Of a stretch of DNA of 64,000 nt, positions 23,701 through 33,677 are shown piece after piece. The translations under genes were made by a program, and so were the position numbers. The stretch is from Gymnorhina tibicen (Eukaryota > Chordata > Aves > Passeriformes > Artamidae), in the NCBI GenBank assembly GCA_013399875.1, contig VXAZ01003885.1, forward strand, positions 496,330 to 560,329, in the 5' to 3' direction. The notes beneath the pieces were generated by a model, which had not been told where the DNA came from, ran no database searches, and saw nothing but the letters and a program-made list of their open reading frames with translations. Position 1 is the stretch's first letter; every line of letters starts with the position of its first letter.

Positions 23701-26700
23701 AAAGGTTGATATCAGGGTATCCCCACCAAACTTGTTTATCAGCAACATGAAACAGTCTTTGTAGACATCAGGCAATTTTTTTCCTCATTTAATTATATTA
23801 AAAATTAGTCTTATAACTCATACACTGAGGAGCCAAATTGGAAGGGGAGAACCTTGTGAAGCCCCCAGATTAAAATCTGCTAATGGCCTTGTGGGAACCT
23901 TGAATTTCCCCAGCACAAGTTTAAGTGTTGTAATGATGCAACAGAAAGCACAAAACCTAGATTTCTTTGTGCTATTGAACTCTTAGACGGTTCTGTTGCA
24001 TGAACTGCACGTAAGAAGGCTCAGGGGTGGTGGGAGGAATGGGGCACCTTCAGCCTGAAGTGTGGTGTTCCCATCGATTTCATCCTTGTGAACCATGAAA
24101 ATCCTTTTTCTTTAAGTTTTGCCTCTTAAAGAAGCCACAAAATTCTGTTTCAGGGGACATCAGGGCTGAGGGACTGGCAGGAGTGTATGGCACTGCATTT
24201 GCAATTACCGTGAGCCAGCAAGTGCAACAAGGTTTCTGCCAATCCAGAGGCTGAATTTTATCTGTAAATTAGGGGATAACACAGATATATAAAAGTTACA
24301 TGTTAGAGTGGAATGATTTTGTGGCTAAGCTTATAAAACAAGTATTTCCCAGCCAGTCAGTGTCCCGGGCTGGACTTGCTGGGAGCAACAGAGCCTTTTT
24401 CCATTTCCACTTCCTTGTGTGCATTGGTCAAGATGGAGGCACCATTACATATGTGGGACAGGCTGGGTCGTGGTGACCATCCCTGATGCCTTTCACGATA
24501 AAGGGGAGAGAAGAAAGATCTCTGAGGCAGAAGGAGTTAATCCATTAACAACCTTTAATTATGCTGCTGCCAACCAGCCTGTCTGTGCACCTGACCAAGT
24601 GAACCTGGGATGCTTTTTATGTAGCAGAAAAAGAAGCTTCTGGAAAATGTATCTACTGCGGCTGTCCAATTACTGCTGCCCTTTTTGTGCTTTGTTCATT
24701 TTGCATTAATTTAGATGGGTTCAGAGATATCAGGTTAGCCAGGATGATAAATAAATTAACCTTTATTAATTAGACTCTTTAGGACTGATTCATTTATTTC
24801 GTTTCAGTGTTTGTGATTCACCACAAATGAATGTGCTCTGTCTCTCTGCCTCACAATCTGTTTGTCTTGAATTTCAGTTTATTGGTGCATCTGTCTGGGA
24901 TCTTTCAATACGGGAGAGAGCTATGATTTAAAGATTATAAACATGTATAAACAGTGTAGGGATAAACTGAGAGGCTTGGCATGTTGCTTTGGGCTCTGTG
25001 CCACGCTAACATGGCTATTAGGTTTATCTGGTCTCGGGCTGTCTCATATCTGTCTGCTTTGGAGAGGAGATGGTGATAACAGGCAGCTGTCTGTGTCTGT
25101 CCGTGCTGAGTGATTCCTCCCTGCCAAAATTAAAGAGCACTGAAGCACCAGGGGCACAGGACACAGCCCAGGCTGCCTCGCAGTGACCAGAATTTGACTC
25201 TGGTTTAGGTCTGATGGACACACATCGTGCAGTTTGTCTGTTGGACACACCTGACACTGAGCACAACATTCCTGCCTCTCAGTTTTGCAGAGTGGGCCTG
25301 AGGATGGTCTGAACTCTATTTGTCCTCTGAGAAGAGGACCACAGCTCTGATGTGCTCTGGCTGGACACCAGCCAAGCACCCCAGAAGATGGAAAGAAGCA
25401 GACAGGCTGTGCTGCCCATTTCTCCTGCTGCTGGGGCTGAACCTGTCCCTGCACAGAGACTCTGTCACGGGCACTGTGTCTTCAGCACGGGGCCAGGTTT
25501 GTGCCTTGACAGCCCCTAATAAAGCCATTTTTCTTTTGCAGCCTCCACCAGGCAGGTCTGCTCTGGATGCTGATCAACAATTCAGCTTTACTTGGGTGAC
25601 TTGGAACAATCCTGGCTCTTTCAAGGCTGAGGGGAAAAATGTTCCCAGCATGTCTAAGGGAAGACCTCGAAGATTTGTCTATAGTTCTTATTGCTGGTGC
25701 ATCCCACTGGGCATTTGATGCCCGCGTTTAAATTCTGAGCAGCTAGCACTTAGTCTTCACCAGAACACTTTTTTTTTGCAACTCCATCAGCATATCAGAG
25801 AGCAATATTAATGCTTTAAAGTGCAAGTCCCTGACACCCCAGCTCTGTCTGGAGCAAGCAGCAGGCTAAAGCATCCAGTGGTAAATAAGCTTAGATTCTT
25901 GATAGAAAGTAAGAGAAGGGGCACGTTGGAATAAAACAACAAAATGTTTGTGCATCCATTTGACTTTGTAAATTTGCTAGAAAAGGACATGATTTTCGCA
26001 CAGCACTTTTGGTTTGTAATTCGTGTGTCTCCTGCTTTCTGGCTTGCTTTTATCAGTGTTGGTTTGTCTAATAGAAGGTGTATTATACCTTGCCAAAAAT
26101 TGCCTCACTCTTCAGGCAGCGCCATGGTGTCACTGCAGCCCAAGCAGTCATTCAGGCTTTGTGTGTGGTTTCTCTGTTTCAGTGTCTGTCTTCAGACATT
26201 CCTCTAAATAAACAGGTCTAAAATATCTCAAGCTGCCTTCATGCAGGGAGCAACTGAGCATATAATGCAAATTTCATAAAATACTACAGGGTTGGGCACC
26301 CCTATTCCCCCTGAAAGTGGATGGGATTAATTACTTGTGGGTAGCAATAGCTGCTGGGCTTTAACTCAATCAATGACTCTGTCTCAAGCTTTGAAGTGTC
26401 CATTTCTTACTAAAAAATAGCATGAGGACACAGCTAGAGTGAAGTTCTCAGAAACCTAACCTTGGGAAAGGATTGCTTTCTTTCCTGGAGAACACAATGA
26501 ATTCACAGTTTTTTTCTTTTAAATGGATAGCATAAAAATACATTTTAAAAAAAACCCCTAATCTTAGCTCTAAACAATTTTGAAAATCACCTGTAGAATG
26601 CCAAGGTCGCTTATTGTCAAGACAGACTGGTGAGACATGAGCTTGTATCAGCCATGCTTCGTCATTTTGTGTGCTGGGTAGGTGAGAGGGAAAAAAAACA

Positions 26701-26999
26701 TCAACAGAGGTAGTTTGGGCAGATTTGTTGATGGGACCGGTAACTTTCCCCCACCCACTCATCCCCTCCCTACAGGCTCTTGTAGGCAGAAGTCACAAAG
26801 CAAGATTTTTTTCTCTTCCTGCCTGTCCTTTACAACTTACCTTGAGCTGTGAAACCATCTGGAGCCGTAAAACAAAGAGCAAATCCTCACTGGAGCTCCT
26901 TTGCTTCTGTACATGTCACTTTTATGGGCAAATAATTAATGCCACGTGGGATTCGAAAACAAAGGTGATAGTTGCAAAAATATTTGCAGGCTGTGGTTC
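20795..26999. other. Repeat-poor unique sequence, no gene seen
   Basis: It is AT-rich and nearly free of recognisable interspersed repeats. An A-rich simple tract sits at 23480-23506. Frames are all short and uninformative. The octamer word atgcaaat occurs at 26265. This could be intron or intergenic DNA near a developmentally regulated gene, but nothing identifies one. Confidence 0.5.
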
Positions 27000-27480
27000 A
27001 TTTCCAGCAGCCTTTGCTTTATGCCCCAGGACTCAGCAGCAGAGATTGCTCCTCTCCTGAAATAGCCACAGCCAGACGTGCCTGAGGTGTTTTAACAGCA
27101 ATACTGAGGAGGAATTGCTAATGTATTTTTTGATCTCGAGAGCGAGTGCCCTGTGTTGTGTGTGCCTTGCAATTAATAGGGAAGGAGGCACCTTGTATGA
27201 AGCTGGCATCCTCAGACTTAAAACAGCACCACTCTTAACCATTCTTCTGCTGCATTTTGATTTGAATGCCACTTCAAACCCCCCGAACACAGACACAAAC
27301 GTGTGCTGCGATGCAAAGGAGCCTTCTGCCTCACATCCGCTTCCTCCCGCTCCGCAGACGCGCTCGACGGAAACAAAGTACAACATTTTGATATGCAAAT
27401 TTCTCCTATCATTAAAATATAATGCTGGCTCGTCCTTTATCAACAAGCTTGTTCACCTCTGAGGCTCAGCTTGTTGTGTC
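27000..27480. promoter_or_regulatory. Possible conserved noncoding element with SOX and octamer words
   Basis: A 480-bp stretch without repeats carries a SOX-type aacaaag (27372-27378) 14 bp before a perfect octamer atgcaaat (27393-27400). It also has caattaatag and several CpG-containing words unusual for the AT-rich surroundings. The enhancer idea is inference from motif grouping and composition. Confidence 0.25.
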
Positions 27481-29884
27481 TAATCATGTGCTGTACCAGC
27501 TGTCCTCCGAGGCTGCAGGGGGAGGGGGAATATTAAGATGAGGCAGTTGGTGTTGCCCAGCCACATTGACTTAGATCTCAAATATTTCTGCCTGTGGACA
27601 TCGGTGGAATGTCCCTTTCTGGCCCTGCAGTCTCTAACTTGCTTCTCTGATTTCAGCGAGTTGCTCCTCACTTGGCTGGAGGTGCTCTGATCCGTATCTG
27701 TTAAAGCCAGATCAAACTCCAGCGCTGCTTTTGCCTCCTTAATTTGTTTGCTCTACCCTGAAGTTTCAGAAGAGCCAGCTCCGTTCTTGCAGACAGGCAC
27801 AGGTGTGGAATTGCAGAGAATGTGACATCTTGCAGAGGGATCTGTCATCTAAGAAGTTCCTCTAAAAAGTGTTTTCGGCGTTGGCCTCTCTCGGACACAA
27901 CAGCTCCCAGTCTCCAACACCACACACCTTAGGGCAAACTGGATTGCAGATTATTCTCCTACCATAACCATTCCTCACACTTCCCTCTGGCCTCTGCTGC
28001 AATTCCATCCCATGATACTGCGTAGAAATAATTCCTTTTATTAAACGCATCCGTTTGTGGCTACAGAAAGCAAATCAAAAGCTAAACTTCTTGTACCACA
28101 GGCAGGTGTGATTTGGGGAGCAGCACTTTCCCCTGCCATAAAATCTGGAGAGCACCACGTGGACGTTCCTTGGCTGATTTTATCTGCTGGGATGGGTTAT
28201 TGGAACAGCAAGATAAAGGGAGAGAAGGGGCTCAGAACATATTCCCTGTCATATGCATTGTGAATTTGCAATGAGTGCGTAGAGTGGGATTATTTTAGTT
28301 TATAAACAGTAAGATTTCCAGCTCTGTGTTTTCCATGCTGATATTTGTGACCACACTCATCCTCTCTCTCTCTCTCCCCCTCTCCTATTTACGTCCATCC
28401 GGGCAAAAGGCCACACGTGCTTGGCATCACTGCACAAATGCCTGCCTGGGCACCAGGAGCTACACCCAGGGAAGCAAAATCCATCTTGCAGGGCCCTGTC
28501 CTTCATATCTTGGCTCAAGGTGGGTCAGGCAAACAGCCCTGGCCAGCCAAGCAAATCCTCCCGGAGGAGCAGCACGTTGTGCAGGTCTGGCTGGTGCAAA
28601 GTGCTATTGATCCCACATTAAAGCATTTAGGAATGGCTGTAATACAAAGGAATAAATGTCACACTCATAAATAAAGAGTTGAACTAATTTAAATTATCCT
28701 TGCAAGACAATTAGAAGCTGTTCCAGCTCTGGATCCATGTGCCCCCTTGCTTGAGATGGATAATTTGGAAGCAGATAACCCCTTTCTTCTCTATTTGTAA
28801 TATTTTGCAAACTTTCAAAGGGCATGGCAGTAATATTGGATGGAAATGAGAACGATGTTTATAGCATGAATTGTGCTTTCCTATAAGGCACCTAGGGAAA
28901 GCTCTCTCCTCATTCCATGTCAATAAAAAAAGCTAAAGATAGAGGGCAGAGAATCAGAGCCTTAAGCTTTCAGAAGCAATCTTTCTAAACTTGCTATCCC
29001 ATACTGCTTTTTTAATTAAAAATTTATCCTCCAAATTACTTCTGGTTTCCATCTGAATTTGGTTTTTATTTACCTTTTTTGACTGGCTCCTATTTTGGCT
29101 CATGCAGCAGCGCAGAGAGGGGTGGGGGGTCAGTCTCTCCATCAGTGTGTGTGTCTTCCCTGTTTACCTCCAGCTTTTCATCTCACTCCTCTGCTGCATA
29201 TGCTGAGCATCTGGCTGCTACCCAAACACATTTGACTACTGTCTGCAAATAACAGGATTCCAAATATAAAATATTCTGTGACTTGCATTAATTACAAACA
29301 GAAAAAAAACAAAAGGCGGGGGCAGGGGAAGGAGAAAAAAATAAAGAAGGGTTCTAAAGAACTGGAAGTATTCCTGGGAAGATGAAACAATCTATCTGAC
29401 TGCCATGAGCCAACCAAAGAACAAGATAAATCCACAGAGGAAAAGAGAAGTCTCAATTACAGTCTAAAAGACAGTGAGCTATGTATTTTAGATAATAGAT
29501 TTTAAATTATACTGTTTTACAGTAGTCTCTGATCACATCCCACCTTGCCTTGCTCTGTGCCCTTTTCCAAAGCTGAGAATAAGCTCGATTTATTTGTTGG
29601 CATTTGGCAATGTAGATACTAAACCATTTCAAATTTATTTTGTGCACCCACATTCCTTAAAGGTTGGGGTATCACACCAGACTGCTGCAGCTGCCCTTTC
29701 TTCTGCCCTCCACCTTAGAAACCGTGACTTTTCTCTGGCCCTCTCCCAGGCTGCCTGGGCTACCTGTGTGCAGGGAAGTCTGAAAACTCCATGGAAAAGC
29801 ACGTGGAGAAGGTCACACTCGGCGAGATAAATGTTATTTTCAAGCTTATAGTCAAGGACTGCAAATAATTACAAAACAGAGCTC
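27481..29884. other. Unique sequence, no gene seen
   Basis: A pyrimidine (CT)n tract lies at 28361-28385 and a purine-rich tract at 29301-29350. Frames are short and without recognisable content. Confidence 0.5.
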
Positions 29885-30110
29885 TGTATTTATGTGGCTT
29901 AGTGTTATTTTAACGTGCATCGATCAGCGCTTGCTCCAACCCTCTGCATGGAAAATTCTGTGAGGATGATGCTCATTCACCGCGGTTCCGTGGGCAGGAA
30001 TAGATCCTCAGGTGATACAGCCGTGATGAGCCGCTTTAAAGAGGATATTACGTGCCTCTCAAAGGCTTTCGGAGGGAGGAGGGAAGAAGTGCTCTGAGAC
30101 AAAAGCGAGC
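29885..30110. promoter_or_regulatory. Possible conserved noncoding element
   Basis: This stretch combines AT-rich cores with retained CpGs (cgtgcatcgatcagcgc, caccgcggttccg, tacgtgcc) in otherwise CpG-poor DNA. It has no repeat match that I recognise. CpG retention hints at constraint or lack of methylation; this is inference. Confidence 0.2.
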
Positions 30111-30315
30111 AGATTTGGGAGCTGCACGTGAGGCAGGCTGGAGGTGCAGCCCTCCCAACGCCAGCCGAGCATCCACAGCCTTGATGGAATGAAAATGATG
30201 TGGATGAAACGAGAACAACTTACAGAAACAAAGGAGAGCCCGGCACAGGCCAGCTAAAATGAGATGGATGCAAATCTTTGCGGGGATTTGGAAGGGAACC
30301 AGGACTGAGCTGTTC
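30111..30315. other. Unique sequence, no gene seen
   Basis: It includes an octamer word atgcaaat at 30268-30275 and nothing else recognisable. Confidence 0.5.
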
Positions 30316-30436
30316 CATCAGTGCTGCTGCTCGCGGAGTTGTTTGCTGTCAGATTGGCAGCTGGGACAGGTAGCTGGAGTGTTGATCTCTTCTAACAAAT
30401 GCATGTTTTTGTGTGTTTCTGGGGCTGTCTTAACAG
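30316..30436 (+). repeat. Direct duplication, copy 1
   Basis: The core 30361-30436 (ctgggacaggtagctgg ... ttaacag) matches 33608-33677 in the same orientation, with 6 mismatches in about 70 aligned bases plus a 6-bp gap. The flanking catcagtgctg (30316-30326) is also shared, but here 34 extra bases separate it from the core. The repeat family is unknown to me. Confidence 0.85.
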
Positions 30437-30626
30437 GCTGGATGAAGCAGAGACTTGTTCTCCAAATCAGATACCAGGTCAGGCTTCCTCTACAAACACC
30501 GGTGAGCCCTCGTTAACTGTTTTTATCCAAGGGGGTAACAGCCAAAAATTGTATTTAAAAGGTCACACTAGTTTGTCTTGTCTGTATCACAGTACACGAG
30601 CCTGGCCCTGAGCTGGGAGCTGCATT

Positions 30627-30900
30627 TCACAGGATCACAGAATGGTTTGGCTTGGAAGGGACCTTAAAGCTCATCTTGTCCCACCCTTTGGAAGGGCAGG
30701 GACACCTTCCACTATCCCAGGTTGCTCCAAGCCCTGTCCAACCCGGCCTTGGACACTTCAAGAGATCCAGGGGCAGCCACAGCTGCTCTGGGCACCCTGT
30801 GCCAGGGCCTCACCACCCTCACAGGGGAGAATTTCTTCCCAGCATCAATTCTAACCCTGCCCTCTGTCAGTTTAAAGCCGTTCCCCCTTGCCCTATCACA
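30627..30900 (-). mobile_element. CR1 LINE, 5'-truncated 3' fragment
   Basis: The reversed tail (ttcacaggatcacagaatgg) is followed by the standard 3' region. The minus strand decodes ARGNGFKL, RVRIDAGKKF and SLEVSKAGLDRAWSNLG, the CR1 ORF2 C-terminus. It forms an inverted pair with the plus-strand copy at 31421. Confidence 0.95.
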
Positions 30901-31420
30901 CAATGTGCCCTTATAAAAAGTATAATTTCAGATGTGGAAGCAATAAAAAGTGCATCCAAATGTTGTACTACCCAAAATACTACCGGGAAATGGCAGCACT
31001 ACGCAGAGATGTGATATCCCAGTGTGCAAAATCCATGGAGGCATTTTGGGGGCTCAGGATAAACGAGGTGTGAAACTCTCCCTTGAGTCAATTGTCACTG
31101 AATGAAACCCTTTTTTTCCTGGATGCCCTTTACTTATTGAAGTAGTTCATGACTAGGAGGGGGTGAGACATCGAGGATGTAATTAAAAGCACATTCATCA
31201 CTCCTGCTGCTAATTGTTTTCTAAGAATGCATGAGAAGAGCATCGATTGCTTTCTGAAGTGCCTCATCCCGATGCAGGTACCACTCAACAAGCACGTGGA
31301 GCTGTGAGCCCAGCCCTGTCCCTGCTGGGGCTCATCTCGGTGACGGACCCCACTGCTCCGTGTCCACAGGAAACACGGGAGCGATGGCAGGAACAATGAA
31401 ACACCACTGGGAGGGTTTTC
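30901..31420. other. Spacer between two oppositely oriented CR1 copies
   Basis: About 520 bp of unique, AT-rich sequence with no recognised content. Confidence 0.5.
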
Positions 31421-31766
31421 TGGCAGCCTCCCAGCACCTGAAGAGGGCCTACGGGAAGGATGGACAGGGACTTTTTGCAAGGGCAAGCAGTGATAGGACA
31501 AGGGGTAAGCTGAAGGAGGATAGATTTAGATTGGATATTGGGAAGGAATTCCTCCCTGGGAGGGTGGGGAGGCCCTGGCACAGGGTGCCCAGAGAAGCTG
31601 TGGCTGCCCCTGGATCCCTGGAAGTGTCCAAGGCCAGGCTGGACAGGGCTTGGAGCAGCCTGGGATGGTGGAAGGTGTCCCTGCCCAGGGCAGGGGGTGG
31701 ATGATCCTTAAGGTAATTTCCAACCCAAGCCTTTCTATGATTCCAAGCACTCTGTGATTCTATGGG
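31421..31766 (+). mobile_element. CR1 LINE, 5'-truncated 3' fragment with tail repeats
   Basis: The plus strand decodes SDRTRGKLKEDRFRLDIGKEF and SLEVSKARLDRAWSSLG, then runs through gggcttggagcagcctggga to ctttctatgattcc and ctgtgattctatg, the characteristic 8-bp CR1 tail units. This is one of the better-preserved copies. Confidence 0.96.
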
Positions 31767-33346
31767 GTTGGGAGGAAAATGCCTGCAATCACAGCTGGCC
31801 CCAGAACTTACCCAGCTGCTGAAACTTGGGACAAAGTGGAAAAGGAAAGCAAAAGAACAGAAAATAAACCAAGTTCCTTTCTTCAGTTTTGATTTAGCCT
31901 CTGCCTTCATTGTGAGAGCATGCATCAACCCAAATTTATTTTAGAGAACTCTGACTGCAAATTATGCATTTTGTGATCTGGCAGGGAAGGGTTTAAAAGT
32001 CTCCCTGTAAAAATGAGGCCAGTTGATCTGTGCCTTGGCTGTTTATTCCACAGACTCAAAGTGTGTATAAAATGCTCCTGAATCAAAACAGCAACACTTC
32101 TTACCAGCTGGAGAGAGCCTCTGTTCAGTGCCCCAGTGCTCATGTCTGCCCTGAAGTTTATCTTCTGCTGGGTGACCCAAAATGGGTTGCAGATGTGGTC
32201 TAGCGATGACCAAGACAGGGAAAAGTCTTCCTTTAAGTCACTTCTGTGGCCACAGCAGGGACAGCCAGCCAGGGCCATTACAGGGATTTTTTAGGTCAAT
32301 AATAAATATATTAAATAGTGAAGGATTTTACCCCATCCATCCCCTGTCCATCCTCCCCTGTGTGATGGGGCTGCCTTGACACTCCCCTGCCCGCTGGCTG
32401 CAAAAACCCTGGGAGCCACCAGAAGTAATTAAAAGTATCAATCTGGGTTTAACAACAAAACCCCCCCAATCTGTAAACAAATACACAAACACCCACCCCA
32501 TAAATAAATAAACAGCATACTGGCCCCCCCCCCAGCAAATCAGAGCAGAACATCAGACTAAGAACAGAACATCGAATAACATAATGAACAAATAATTAAT
32601 CGCCATTCAAGCAAGTGCTTCTCCAGGCAGGCTGAGGGCAGGTCACTCAGCACAGCCTGGAAATGATGGATCCATCCCTCCAGAAGTGCAATTCCTGCTC
32701 CATTTTTATAAAAACTCTTCTGTCTGGAGCTGACAGAATACAGGGTAACATGTTCCTTCTGCCGGTGTTCAAACAGGTTATGTCTACCAAAAACTGCAAG
32801 CCAGTGTTTTGTTTTATGATCCTTTTTACTGGCTGCACACTCCATAATGTGCATTATTGAACCCTGGAAATTAGGTTTATTGTGGTATTGCACCACGTGC
32901 CATTCCGAGGGGCTCACTGTGCCCCTGTAAATGCTGAGTTTTGCTCGTGATGTAGGTGCTGAATAGAAAAATCCATTCCTCTGTGAGCTTTCCTTATTAG
33001 TAACCTCTAATAAGCTGCTGAACAGCATTCAGTGCACCAGGGAGGAAACCTGCCTGCAGTAAGAGCCCCTCTACCGAGCCCCAGCCATGCCAGTAACAGA
33101 GAATCCTGCCAGACACGGCAGTAGATGGTGCTCTTGGTTTGCTTTAGCTGCCTGCAGACACAGCACTGGGAGATTCTCTGCTCTGAGGCCTATTCCCAGG
33201 GAAATGTCCTGCAGAAAGCAACACTTGGGATGCCCGAGCATTTTATTAGCCTTGGTGAGTGTCCCAGTGGCCACAGCCCCCAAATCACCCTGTGTGCGGT
33301 CCCACATATATTTCAAGAAGTGCTGAGGCTAAGTGTGTGTATTTCC
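31767..33346. other. Unique sequence with low-complexity C/A tract
   Basis: A low-complexity stretch at about 32450-32533 contains C-runs and (aaat)n-like sequence. A CTCF-like word is at 33118. No gene is recognised. Confidence 0.5.
33118..33131 (+). promoter_or_regulatory. CTCF-like core motif
   Basis: gcagtagatggtgc fits 12 of 14 positions of the CTCF core pattern, plus orientation. It is weaker than the sites at 5271 and 11003. Confidence 0.2.
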
Positions 33347-33515
33347 CAGAGCAGCTGGGGCTGCCTCATCCCTGGCAGTGTCCAAGGCCGGGCTGGCCGG
33401 GGCTTGGAACAACCTGGGAGAGGGGAAGGTGTCCCTGCCCATGGCAGGGGCTGGAACAAGATGAGCTTTAAGTCCCTTCCAAGCCAAACCATTCTGTGAC
33501 TCCATGATATAGGCA
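33347..33515 (+). mobile_element. CR1 LINE, short 3' fragment
   Basis: It runs from the cagagcagctggggctgcc segment through ggcagtgtccaaggccgggc, aaggtgtccctgcccatggc and ccttccaagccaaaccattc to a ctgtgactccatgat tail. Part of the usual middle segment is missing. Confidence 0.93.
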
Positions 33516-33599
33516 GCAAGCCAGCTTTTCCATGGCTCCTTTTCCAAGCACCATAGCTTGGAGAGGTCCCTCTGCAAAAGGAAACACCCCAAGAAGGCT

Positions 33600-33677
33600 C
33601 ATCAGTGCTGGGACAGGTAGCTGGGGTGTTGATCTCTTCTAAAAAATACATGGTTTTGTGTGTTCCTGTTTTAACAG
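33600..33677 (+). repeat. Direct duplication, copy 2
   Basis: Second copy of the 30316-30436 segment: catcagtgctg joined directly to the ctgggacaggtagctgg core. It lies about 85 bp downstream of a CR1 fragment, whereas copy 1 has no CR1 on that side. Confidence 0.85.

Noticed and set aside
31360..31704. Plus-strand 114-codon frame as a host gene
   Set aside because: It is the CR1 ORF2 C-terminus read through a truncated LINE copy.
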